From contig JAPDQM010000005.1 of the NCBI GenBank assembly GCA_034505795.1, forward strand, positions 1 to 64,000: a stretch of DNA of 64,000 bases, written 5' to 3'. The translations under genes were made by a program, and so were the position numbers. The notes below the pieces were generated by a model. The model was given only the letters and a program-made list of their open reading frames with translations, did no database searches and was not told where the DNA came from. Below, piece after piece: positions 9,921 through 18,298 of the stretch. The first letter of the stretch is position 1. Every line of letters begins with the position of its first letter. The DNA comes from Thermofontimicrobium_A sp034505795. Its GTDB lineage: Bacteria > Zhuqueibacterota > Zhuqueibacteria > Thermofontimicrobiales > Thermofontimicrobiaceae.

Positions 9921-10982
9921 CTATTTGGGTTCGGGATCGAGGATTTCAGTGGGCGCTTGAGATTCCTCTCTCAGCTTTTTAAGCAGAAGATCGATAAGAT
10001 CATTGGCAAACTGAGTGTTCAACATGACCAGTTTATGATCGCTGCTCTCCAAAGCCTGGTGGGCATCGGCTTGCAATTGCAGGATACGTGACCAAAAAAA
10101 TTGAACCCGTTCGTTTGTCATAAACGGCGTAATGCTCAACTGGGTATTTTCAATGCGATCATCCAACAGTTCGACCTCTTCGGCCGCCCTCGTGGCGCTA
10201 CGGTCGCTTTTTCCTGCCAGCACATCGATCGTTCGCAATAATAACCGCACTGCGCGATGATAATAGTCGCTGGCCAGCCGGAAATCCCCAGCCGCAGTCG
10301 CGCGCTCGGCTTTCTGGGACAATCTAACCGCCGATCGGTAATTCTTCATCATATCCGGATCGGATGCATTGGCTAACAATGCATTGGCACGGGTCGACAG
10401 TTGTTGGAACTGAGCTGCCTCTTCTGCCACCTGTTCCCGCAGCGATAGCTCCCGATTTTCAACCAGATCCAAAGCCTGCTGAACCTGGGACTCGGCCTGT
10501 TGAAAATGATGCCATGACTGTTGAAATTCGCGATCTTTAAAAAACTGCTCCGCCATATTTTTATTTTCAAGCGCTTTGTGGAGCCACTGCCTGGCTTCTG
10601 GATTGGGGTTGACCGTGACAAGGCTTTCTGCTACTTGAATTCGGAATTCCAGCTTTTGTCGCCGCAAGCGCAGTGGCTCTCGCAGCGTCATCAATAACGC
10701 CTGGTTGATCAGGCCATTGGCTTGATTCATGGAGCGATTGGCCAAAAGCAGTCGTCGCGCCCGAAGCTGGTCCTTTGCAATTTGCAAATGACCATCAGCA
10801 GCTTTAAGCTGTGCACTGGCCGAGACATCGTGATACAGCCGTTGAATATCCCTGGCAAATTCGAGCTTCTCAGAAATGGCGAACCATTTTTGAACCAGTG
10901 GCGGCTTGCTCTGGGCAAAAATCCATGCAGTCCAACAAAAAAGCAACGCCAACTGCAGAAAAATAATTCCTTTTAATTTCAT
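9921..10982 (-). CDS. Secreted/periplasmic helical-repeat protein, 353 aa
   Basis: A signal peptide is visible (MKLKGIIFLQLALLFCWTAW, then IFAQ). The rest is nearly all amphipathic helix rich in Gln, Ala, Arg and Leu, without Pro/Gly breaks. This fits TPR-like or coiled-coil packing; repeated phrases include HLQIAKDQLRARRLLLANRS and SRSAVRLSQ-like units. No enzymatic motif is seen. It could be a periplasmic scaffold or an outer-membrane-associated adaptor. It stands alone between a convergent-side gap and a decayed region. Family not recognised. Confidence 0.7.
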   Translation of the reverse strand: MKLKGIIFLQLALLFCWTAWIFAQSKPPLVQKWFAISEKLEFARDIQRLYHDVSASAQLKAADGHLQIAKDQLRARRLLLANRSMNQANGLINQALLMTLREPLRLRRQKLEFRIQVAESLVTVNPNPEARQWLHKALENKNMAEQFFKDREFQQSWHHFQQAESQVQQALDLVENRELSLREQVAEEAAQFQQLSTRANALLANASDPDMMKNYRSAVRLSQKAERATAAGDFRLASDYYHRAVRLLLRTIDVLAGKSDRSATRAAEEVELLDDRIENTQLSITPFMTNERVQFFWSRILQLQADAHQALESSDHKLVMLNTQFANDLIDLLLKKLREESQAPTEILDPEPK

Positions 10983-11941
10983 GATTGATTCCGACTAAAT
11001 GGCCAGATTGGGAACGAACGGGCTAAATGCGACCTACCTGGTTGTAAGCGCTATAATGCTCAGCAGATCAGCCAGTTAGAAAGAGCGAAAATCGTTCCAA
11101 AAATTAAAACAATTCTCATTATCCCGCGTTCGGTATCGATCCGTATCCAGCGCTGTTTTAGAATAAGCCGTTCTCTCAAATCCTCTTTACAATGTCCATT
11201 TGACCAGATAGGTACAATCTCAATGTCCCATATCGGCCACTTTCTGGTACTTGCGTCAAACGGGATGTTTGAGCTTGCGCATCACCAGCGGATATGCTGC
11301 GATTCAAATCACTGGTTAACCCTAAAGTGCACGGTTGCTGATGTTGCGAATGAAATATATCCAAAATTCCAATCATTGTCAAGCAAAGTTTCATCCGTCA
11401 AGTATCTGCGCTATACTTAAAGCCTTCCTTGAACCAGTTGACCGCCGAGAAATATCCTTTTCTCGCTGGGCCGAAATCATCGTCAGAAGATTCGAAGTTA
11501 CCAGTCGACTACAGCTCAACCAAGCCAACAACGTTAGTCAACATATCCAGCGTGGCGAACCAATTGCGTTGCGGCCTTAAAAAAGCGCTCGGAAGACATT
11601 CCAAAAGAGCGATAGGAGTGATAACAACTAAATTTTCGTCGCGCACACCAGAAGGCGAATGTCATCGCGGGATTACCCCAGAGACGCATTGAAGTCGAAG
11701 ACAAGCTCTAAGAGGAAGTTGCTAAATTGGGTGCGAACGCAGAGTGGCATCGGTTTTTGAAGTTGCTCTATCAGGTCACCGGGATTTTTAGCATCAGCAC
11801 GCCATCTCTGCGTTCTGAAGAACGAAGGATAGTGGAAAATATTTTTCGCTTAAACATCTACCATACTCGATCACTGCGCTGAATGAAAGACCGAAGTCTT
11901 TCGCAGCCCCGCATTGCAATTCAGGTACGAAACATCAGGCA
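10983..11941. other. 959-base region without an intact gene
   Basis: The short reading frames here overlap one another and have odd composition. Only the stretch around 11625-11882 reads like protein, and it is interrupted (see the separate pseudogene entry). No terminator, RNA gene or repeat is obvious. Confidence 0.5.
11625..11882 (+). pseudogene. Possible gene remnant with in-frame TAA
   Basis: One frame reads as plausible protein on both sides of a TAA at 11709-11711. Before it comes KANVIAGLPQRRIEVEDKL; after it EEVAKLGANAEWHRFLKLLY, QVTGIFSISTPSLRSEERR and IVENIFRLNIYH. It ends at TGA 11880-11882. There is no convincing start codon. The helix-like, charged composition contrasts with the surrounding sequence, which suggests the 3' end of a dead gene. 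The family is not recognised. A TTG start after the TAA, with AGAGGA upstream, could give a 51-residue peptide instead. Confidence 0.25.
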
Positions 11942-12220
11942 TCAATTCCAATTCTCGGGATCATCGACATCCCAATCGTCATCGCCCCACTCCTCTTCCT
12001 CGTCCCAATCCTCGTCATCTTCCCAATCTTCCTCGTCCTCTTCATCCCAATCTTCATCTTCATCATCCCACTCTTCTTCATCGTCCCATTCTTCCTCCTC
12101 CTCCCATTCTTCTTCGTCATCCCATTCCTCTTCGTCCCAATCCGGTTCCTTCCAATCATCATCATCGGATTTGAAATCACCATGCAATGACGGCCAATTT
12201 TTTTCAATGTCCTCTTTCAT
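11942..12220 (-). CDS. Highly acidic Trp-Asp-Glu repeat protein, 92 aa
   Basis: ATG 12220 was chosen because AGAGGA lies 7 nt upstream; a longer frame exists upstream but has no site. Residues 1-18 are ordinary (MKEDIEKNWPSLHGDFK). From residue 19 to the end the chain is almost only Asp, Glu and Trp, in units such as WDEEEWDDEEEW. There are 13 tryptophans, 11 of them spaced 5-8 residues apart, and the product must carry a very large negative charge. There is no signal peptide or Cys. No family is recognised. The DNA is a matching degenerate tandem repeat of GAA/GAT/TGG codons, so length variation between strains is likely. A TATAAT-type promoter sits just upstream. Confidence 0.6.
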   Translation of the reverse strand: MKEDIEKNWPSLHGDFKSDDDDWKEPDWDEEEWDDEEEWEEEEEWDDEEEWDDEDEDWDEEDEEDWEDDEDWDEEEEWGDDDWDVDDPENWN

Positions 12221-12272
12221 TAGATAATCCTCTTTCAGTTCCTGGTTATTAATTTCAATTTTTCGGTGGGAA

Positions 12273-12299
12273 ATTATAGAATAAATTTGACAAATGCAA
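12273..12299 (-). promoter_or_regulatory. Candidate promoter of the acidic Trp-repeat gene
   Basis: On the minus strand a perfect TATAAT (12278-12273) lies 15 nt downstream of TTGCAT (12299-12294). Transcription would start near 12267, giving a leader of about 45 nt to the ATG at 12220. The spacer is shorter than the ideal 17. Confidence 0.45.
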
Positions 12300-12629
12300 G
12301 CATATTTTTGGGACGACATAAAGATTTTTCAAATATTATTTGCGGCAGTATCATCATGGAAATAATGTGCTAAGCTTCTGACAAAAGGCAATTCCGAAAA
12401 AAAAGAATTTGCAATAGCAATTTTCTACAATTCGACGTTTAGCCCAGAATGAGGAGCTTCATTAATTGATAATTCCAGCCTCGAGGGTATGGCAGGGAAT
12501 ATGTAATGGCTCCGCAGATCGCAAATGGCCATCATGATTCCAACATCCACCCTGCCGACGCGGGATGGTCGCAGAATAATAATTGGCAATGCATAACACC
12601 TTCGCAATCATTCTCCTACAAGCAGCAAC

Positions 12630-13898
12630 CTATTCCTCGACCAGGCTGTCATTTAATAGTTGAACCACATGCTTAACAGCGACTGGTTGTTTGAATTTAC
12701 GAACGCCGAACGACAGTTGAACCAGGCAGCCAGGACAAGACGACAGCAGCACGTTCGCCTGGGTTCGCTGCAGATTGCTCATCTTGCGCTGCAAAATTTT
12801 CAGCGATAGTTCATGGTGCGCAATGTTGTAGGTGCCAGCACCACCGCAGCACCAATTGGCTTCGGGCAGTTCCTGATAGGTAATTCCTTCCACCTGTCGA
12901 ATCAATTGTCGGGGCTGCGCCTTGATCTTCATGTAATGTCCCAAATGGCAGGGATCATGATAAGTGACCGTCATCGCCGCCGACGATCGAAAATTTCTAG
13001 CCATCAGATTTTCAACCAGAAATACATTGATATCCTGCACCTTTCGAGATATGGCATCGGCGCGCGCCAGCCATCGCTCATCATCCTCAAAAAGCTGCTT
13101 GTAATCGGACAGAAATGAGGAACAACTGCCACACTCGCTGACAATGACATCACAACCAGATCGTTCGATGACCTCGATATTCCGCTGCGCCAGCCATCTG
13201 GCGGCATCCAAATCGCCATATCCCGAAGCAGGCAGACCGCAGCAGACATTGTCCAGCACCTCTATTGAAAAATCACTTTTAGCGAGCAAATTCAGCGTCG
13301 CCAGCCCGACTTCAGGAAAAGCATAGTTGATCCCACAACCCACGAAATAGCCCACCCTTGCAGACTGCTTTTCCTTTTTAAAATTTGCTTCAGCAATCTC
13401 TTCCCGCAGGAAGCGTTTGGGCAGGGTATGAAGCAGATCTTCCATATCGGCGATATTTCTCCCAATCCAGCCGAAAATCCGCAACGCCTGGGCCAGACCC
13501 GAGATGCCGCTCCGCTTACCCAGCGCAGCAATTTTCATCAACCGCGTCATACGAGACGGATTAGGCAGCAATTCCCGAAACACGTATCGTTGTAGCGGTG
13601 GCTGACCTAATTTTTCAATATATTCTCGTCTGGCAGCCGACATGATTTGCTGAGTTTTGACAACAGGAGCGCAATTTTCATTGCATGCCCCGCATAAGAG
13701 GCATTCAAAAATCGGCTTCTTGAACTCGCGGGTAAAATCGATCTCGCCTTCATAGAGTGATCGCGCCAGAAAGTTACGCCCGCGAGCCACGAAGCTTTCT
13801 ACTCCAGTTATCGCATAAGTAGGACAGGTGGGTTGACAATAGCCACAACGAATGCATCGTATCGCTTCTTCATAGGCCTTCTGCCATTCAACATTCAT
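12630..13898 (-). CDS. glcF: Glycolate oxidase iron-sulfur subunit GlcF
   Basis: 422 residues from ATG 13898, preceded by GGAGGATTGTGAGGCT. The TTG at 13919 would overlap glcE and is less likely. Two [4Fe-4S] motifs lie near the N-terminus: C15-IRC-GYC-QPTCP (residues 15-25) and C66-LLC-GAC-NENC (66-76). Two CCG cysteine-rich domains follow (NVCCGLPASG and NWCCGGAGTYN). This is the heterodisulfide-reductase-like electron-transfer subunit that passes electrons from the flavin subunits to the quinone pool. It is the last gene of glcD-glcE-glcF, starting 4 nt after the glcE stop. Confidence 0.93.
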   Translation of the reverse strand: MNVEWQKAYEEAIRCIRCGYCQPTCPTYAITGVESFVARGRNFLARSLYEGEIDFTREFKKPIFECLLCGACNENCAPVVKTQQIMSAARREYIEKLGQPPLQRYVFRELLPNPSRMTRLMKIAALGKRSGISGLAQALRIFGWIGRNIADMEDLLHTLPKRFLREEIAEANFKKEKQSARVGYFVGCGINYAFPEVGLATLNLLAKSDFSIEVLDNVCCGLPASGYGDLDAARWLAQRNIEVIERSGCDVIVSECGSCSSFLSDYKQLFEDDERWLARADAISRKVQDINVFLVENLMARNFRSSAAMTVTYHDPCHLGHYMKIKAQPRQLIRQVEGITYQELPEANWCCGGAGTYNIAHHELSLKILQRKMSNLQRTQANVLLSSCPGCLVQLSFGVRKFKQPVAVKHVVQLLNDSLVEE

Positions 13899-13902
13899 AG
13901 CC

Positions 13903-15234
13903 TCACAATCCTCCAACAAATCGTCCAGCTACAAACTGGTGGTTAGCATCATATTGGGATTTGATTTTTTGCAGCCAGGGGAAATTCTCAGGCGGTTCGC
14001 CCCAGATGGTAGCTGGATTTCGCAACGCCAGCGGTGCCCGCAGTACGACCAGATGTCCCTGCTCCTGTTTTGCCAGTTGACGCAACCGATCGAGATAAAC
14101 AACTTGATGTCCATCATCGGACGGGCCATCAGCGCTGTCAGTGCGCCAGCCGACTTGAATCAGTCCCGAGCCAGCATGAGCCTGAATTGCCAGCGGCAAA
14201 GCGATTTCCCGGCCCAAATTTTCAACTGCCAATACGATCGCACCCCACTTCGAGCGCGGTACAGAAATCTGCACCTGAATCCATGAGTCGCTCATACTTG
14301 TAGAATTGATGCGCTGCCACAATTCTGGCTCCTCCTGCGCGGCATAGATCGCAAGACCACGACCGCCAGCCGAGGTCATTAAATTTTTGATCGTCTCACC
14401 AGTCGCTGTCACCATCTCCGGATGCCCCTGAATACTCAATAAAACCACATGACCCTGGTCTGAATAAGCGTTGAGAAACCCCAATTTATCCGCAATTGCA
14501 GGATTGAAATATTCGCAGCGTGTGATCACCAAATTCGAGTTAGTGATCGACCGAATCAATGGCGGAATGCCATCGAAGCGCTCGAACTGCGCGGCAATCG
14601 TCTGGCTGGCGGCTGGTACGGGGAAAAGCCTCACAGTAATTTCGCCAATGATTCCCAATGTTCCCATGGACCCGATGAAAAGCTTGCTCAAATCATAGCC
14701 GGCAACATTTTTCACCGTTTTGCCTCCGGCTCGAATTATTATGCCATCGGGCAACACGATTTTCATTCCCAGCACCAGATCCCTTACTGTGCCAAAATAA
14801 AGTTGCCATGGCCCAGCGGCGTTGGTGGCAATGATTCCCCCCAGCGTGCTGACAGTTGCCTGCGGCGGATCTAAAGGTAAAAATTGCTGATGCGGCCGCA
14901 GCCATTCCTGCAATTGCAAAAGCGTCACTCCAGCTTGAAAGGTTGCCATGAGATCGGCTGGCTCATGTTCCACCATCTGATTCATCCGCTGCAGCGATAT
15001 GCACCAATCGGGCGCTTCGACCGCGCTGCCCAGGCTCGACTGGCTATTACGCCCCAGCACCATAATCTTTTTGCCTTTGCATTTCGCCAGTACCATTAGC
15101 TGGGAAATCTGCGTCATGGTGCTGGGAAACAACACCAGCTTAGGACGCTGGCCACAAACCGCATAGGCAGTCAACACCTCACCTGAAGCCTCAATCGCGT
15201 CCGAGGCCAGAATCGTTTTCAAAACATCAATCAT
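13903..15234 (-). CDS. glcE: Glycolate oxidase FAD-binding subunit GlcE
   Basis: 443 residues. A PCMH-type FAD-binding domain is visible in the first 220 residues: QAGVTLLQLQEWLRPH, STLGGIIATNAAGPW, GGKTVKNVAGYDLSKLFIGS and GTLGIIGEITVRLFP. The C-terminal half is the variable cap. It pairs with GlcD in the glycolate/lactate dehydrogenase complex that oxidises glycolate to glyoxylate at the membrane. It lies 15 bp downstream of glcD. ATG 15234 follows GGGGAATGGT. Confidence 0.92.
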   Translation of the reverse strand: MIDVLKTILASDAIEASGEVLTAYAVCGQRPKLVLFPSTMTQISQLMVLAKCKGKKIMVLGRNSQSSLGSAVEAPDWCISLQRMNQMVEHEPADLMATFQAGVTLLQLQEWLRPHQQFLPLDPPQATVSTLGGIIATNAAGPWQLYFGTVRDLVLGMKIVLPDGIIIRAGGKTVKNVAGYDLSKLFIGSMGTLGIIGEITVRLFPVPAASQTIAAQFERFDGIPPLIRSITNSNLVITRCEYFNPAIADKLGFLNAYSDQGHVVLLSIQGHPEMVTATGETIKNLMTSAGGRGLAIYAAQEEPELWQRINSTSMSDSWIQVQISVPRSKWGAIVLAVENLGREIALPLAIQAHAGSGLIQVGWRTDSADGPSDDGHQVVYLDRLRQLAKQEQGHLVVLRAPLALRNPATIWGEPPENFPWLQKIKSQYDANHQFVAGRFVGGL

Positions 15235-15249
15235 ACCATTCCCCGATTA

Positions 15250-16644
15250 TCAAATGTTATCTGCTTCCAGTACTGGAAAGATTTTATTTGGATTAAAAAT
15301 ATTCTTTGGATCGAATACCCGTTTGATCGCCATCATCGCTTCCAGATCGTGGTTGGAAAAGAGGATTTTCATCGACTCTTTTTTCTCCAGGCCAATCCCA
15401 TGCTCGCCGCTGATGGTGCCACCCACCTTGATGCATTCGTCCAGAATTTCCATACAGGCTCGTTTGACCTTTTCGGTAGCCACTTCATTGCGATCATCAA
15501 ATAAAATGAATGGATGGAGGTTGCCATCACCGGCATGAAAAACATTCCCTACCTTAAGTCCATAGTTCTGACAGATCTCCATTACCCGTTGTAGCACCGC
15601 CGGCACTTTGCTACGCGGAACCGTGCCATCAGCGATCATCACCGATGGCTGCAGCATGGTGAGCGAACCGAAAGATAATCGCCGGCCTTTCCACAAAGCA
15701 TCCCGCTGCTCACTGGTAGCCGCCACTTCGATTTTTATGGCACCGTTCTGCCGACAGATGGCGTTGATCTCCTCAGCCTGACTATCCAAACCGGCCCACG
15801 GGCCGTCCAGTTCTAACAGCAATATTGCCTCAGCATCCATGGGATACCCCAGATGATGCTTTTGTTCAACCGTCTGGATAATCGGCTTATCCATCATTTC
15901 CAGCGTGGCCGGAATGATGCCCCTGGCAATAATTTCACTCACCGCTCTTGCAGCATCAGCCATCTGATCAAAAATAGCCAGCATCGTCTTGATCGCCTCC
16001 GGCTGCGGCAAAATGCGCACAATCGCTTTGGTTACAATTCCCAGCGTGCCCTCCGAACCGATGAGCACGCTCATTAGATCATAGCCGGGATAGCGCAATG
16101 CCTTCCCACCGAATTGCTGCACCGTACCATCCGCAGTCACCACCTCCAGACCCAGGATGTGATTCAACGTCACACCATATTTTATGCAATGCGGCCCACC
16201 GGCGTTTTCGGCCACATTGCCACCGATGGTAGCAACTCGCTGACTGGCCGGATCTGGCGCAAAATAAAATTTGTATGGTGCCAGAGCATTTTGCAGATCC
16301 AAATTGTAAACACCCGGTTCCACCACGGCACATTGATTTTCCAGATCAATTTCCAGAATCCGATTCATGTGCGAAAATTGAATGATGATCCCGCCCCAGC
16401 TTGCCACGGTACCGCCGCTGAGATTGCTGCCTGACCCCCGAGGTATTAGAGGAATATGATGCTGATTGCACAAATGAACCAGGCTAACAATCTGATCTAC
16501 CGACCGCGGAAACACCACCGCATCTGGCAGGCCTTTATCCAGTGATGCATCATATTGATAAAAGATCAGATCTTTACGATCGATAAGCACGTCGTCAGAC
16601 CCAAAAATCTTGATAAGCTGTTTGATTATCTTTTTCTCGAGCAT
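15250..16644 (-). CDS. glcD: Glycolate oxidase / FAD-linked 2-hydroxyacid dehydrogenase subunit GlcD
   Basis: 464 residues, normal for GlcD. FAD-binding PCMH motifs: PRGSGSNLSGGTV, ATIGGNVAENAGGPH, GYDLMSVLIGSEGTLGIVTK. The C-terminal FAD_oxidase_C domain has FHAGDGNLHPFILFDD and SGEHGIGLEKK. ATG 16644 is preceded by TGAGGAAAGA. It is the catalytic subunit that oxidises glycolate or D-lactate, and the first gene of glcDEF. A D-lactate dehydrogenase role cannot be excluded from sequence. The three genes are tightly spaced and surely one operon. Confidence 0.93.
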   Translation of the reverse strand: MLEKKIIKQLIKIFGSDDVLIDRKDLIFYQYDASLDKGLPDAVVFPRSVDQIVSLVHLCNQHHIPLIPRGSGSNLSGGTVASWGGIIIQFSHMNRILEIDLENQCAVVEPGVYNLDLQNALAPYKFYFAPDPASQRVATIGGNVAENAGGPHCIKYGVTLNHILGLEVVTADGTVQQFGGKALRYPGYDLMSVLIGSEGTLGIVTKAIVRILPQPEAIKTMLAIFDQMADAARAVSEIIARGIIPATLEMMDKPIIQTVEQKHHLGYPMDAEAILLLELDGPWAGLDSQAEEINAICRQNGAIKIEVAATSEQRDALWKGRRLSFGSLTMLQPSVMIADGTVPRSKVPAVLQRVMEICQNYGLKVGNVFHAGDGNLHPFILFDDRNEVATEKVKRACMEILDECIKVGGTISGEHGIGLEKKESMKILFSNHDLEAMMAIKRVFDPKNIFNPNKIFPVLEADNI

Positions 16645-17304
16645 TCTTTCCTCAGTATTTAGAATGTAATGGCATCAGCAGATGATCGTGGTGATTATTG
16701 TTTGCAGGTGAATCCATCCACCATCTTGCCACCAACCTGATGCCCGTCTATTCCACATGAACAGCTCAAATATACCACGGCTTTATTTGGAAAACAAGTA
16801 AATTTTAAAAGAAAGTTGCTTCTTTATATCACGTAGTCTGTCAGCCAGAAAAGTCAAGGAGGGGCAAATACTTTGCCTGATATTCATGAGACATCACATT
16901 CAATTTTAAAAATTGAGGCCATTTGGCTGAACAGGCGCAGGCATTAAACATAAACATGAACCCAAAAGTACATAACAGGTGTACGCCATTGATCATTCTC
17001 AGAACCAAGCAACAATTAGAAACACCTGCTTTCTTCTGGCGATTATCGAGCATTCCCTGGTCATCATCACTTGTCAGATCAACAAAGCAACATCCAGAAT
17101 TCATTGAAATTCAACTGTCAATGAATGGCTTGGCGAGCCTCTTTTTCAGTACCATCCTGACACCGGATTTATTAGCAACCATTTTTGGTATGCCATTTGT
17201 AGTCTCAGATGGCAGCCACACAAATTCTGAACAGCATGGCCAAAGGAGAGGCAGGCAAGGCCTTTAGTGGCATAATCTTGAATAGGCATTTTGGAGGAAA
17301 AAAG
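16645..17304. other. Divergent intergenic region, no gene seen
   Basis: 660 bases separate glcD (leftward) from a barrel-protein gene (rightward), so both promoters should lie here. Frames on either strand lack ribosome binding sites and read as non-protein. I found no convincing -35/-10 pair or palindromic operator by eye. The GGAGG before 17305 sits at the right edge. Confidence 0.45.
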
Positions 17305-17823
17305 ATGGATAAGCGATTGGTTTCGATAGCAATGACGATGGCAGCGGTCATCATTCTTACCACTGGGAATGTGTTTGGTCAACACCGCCCTCGGCTTTGG
17401 CGGCAGCAACCACGGACGATGGCACCAGCTTCAGCCATTGGAGTCCGCGTGGGTAATGACTTCAAGCAAGATCAGTACTTTGTCGGCGCTCATTTCTGGT
17501 TGCCGGTAGGCCATTTCTGGCGTTTCGTTCCGAGTGCTGAATATTATTTTAATGATGCTGAATTCCGGCGTTGGCAATTCAATGGCGATTTTCTGTTCAA
17601 ACCCCGACCCATCGGCTGGTTGCATTTTGGTGGTGGAGTTGCAGTACAATATCTTACACTGGCCAAGCAAACCGATGTTGGCGGAAATGTCATCGTTGGG
17701 CTCGATTTTCATCGCCCACGCATGGGAGGTATAACCCCCTATTTTCAAGCCCGCTGGACCATGCTGAATCCGCATGATCGTTTCTTCTCGCTGGTGGGCG
17801 GAATCAATTTGATTTTGCGATAG
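17305..17823 (+). CDS. Predicted outer-membrane beta-barrel protein, 172 aa
   Basis: ATG 17305 follows TTTTGGAGGAAAAAAG. A signal peptide (MDKRLVSIAMTMAAVIILTT, then GNVFGQ) precedes a short Arg/Pro linker. A barrel-like chain follows with alternating polar/aromatic strands: GVRVGNDFKQDQYFVGAHFW, RFVPSAEYYF, PIGWLHFGGGVAVQYLTL. The last residues (LVGGINLILR) end in the strand-and-arginine style of small OMPs. This resembles the eight-stranded OmpW/OmpA-N-like barrels. Family not named with certainty. A strong terminator follows, so it is probably monocistronic. Confidence 0.75.
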   Translation: MDKRLVSIAMTMAAVIILTTGNVFGQHRPRLWRQQPRTMAPASAIGVRVGNDFKQDQYFVGAHFWLPVGHFWRFVPSAEYYFNDAEFRRWQFNGDFLFKPRPIGWLHFGGGVAVQYLTLAKQTDVGGNVIVGLDFHRPRMGGITPYFQARWTMLNPHDRFFSLVGGINLILR

Positions 17824-17847
17824 CATGTCTCAAAATTTCCCCCCAAA

Positions 17848-17881
17848 AAGCCCTGGCCGATTTGGCTGGGGCTTATTTTTT
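17848..17881 (+). terminator. Rho-independent terminator
   Basis: AAGCCC (17848-17853) pairs with GGGCTT (17869-17874), with partial inner TGGCC/GGCTG pairing, followed by ATTTTTT. It lies 24 bp after the barrel gene stop. Confidence 0.75.
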
Positions 17882-18219
17882 CAAACCTGTAACCGCCGTT
17901 TCTTGGAGAGCTGCAATCTCTGCAGACGGCGGTCTGATTGTCTGAATCCTGCATCCTTAACTGTACCTCACTCTCCTTGATTTGAGAAGTTACGGCGCTA
18001 TTTGTCATTGCTGGCAGTAATTATCGGCAATCAAATGAATTAGCCAACTCAGCACTTCACTTTAAAATGCGGAATTCTGTGCTGAATATCCCACAATTTG
18101 CACCAGCCTTGTTATCCTGGTAATAACCCGTCGACCCTTTGCTGATCTTTTCTTTCGTTTAACAAAAATGTCAATTGAGTTGATAAATTCTTTAACTTGT
18201 AACAAAATTAAGAAACTAC

Positions 18220-18247
18220 TTGCTTTTTTATAAAAATTGTATATATT
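18220..18247 (+). promoter_or_regulatory. Candidate sigma-70 promoter for the NHL-repeat protein gene
   Basis: TTGCTT (18220-18225), a 16-nt AT-rich spacer, then TATATT (18242-18247). The expected start near 18254 leaves a leader of about 45-70 nt to the gene at 18299/18326. Confidence 0.45.
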
Positions 18248-18298
18248 TATTTGTGGATGTAGGATGACCTGGAGATAGAATTTAGTCATCTTTAAACA

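Noticed and set aside
11709..11711. In-frame stop as another recoded codon
   Set aside because: The codon is TAA, not TGA, and there is no family motif to support recoding.
11990..12160. Tandem repeats that could suggest a CRISPR-like array
   Set aside because: The units are degenerate, in codon phase and without spacers; they encode the acidic repeat.
11883..12227. Serine-rich plus-strand frame opposite the Trp-repeat gene
   Set aside because: It is the complement of the GAA/GAT/TGG codon repeat. The minus frame has the ribosome binding site, promoter and a normal N-terminus.
16923..17267. 114-residue frame upstream of the barrel gene
   Set aside because: No ribosome binding site, odd composition, and it runs into the real gene's leader.
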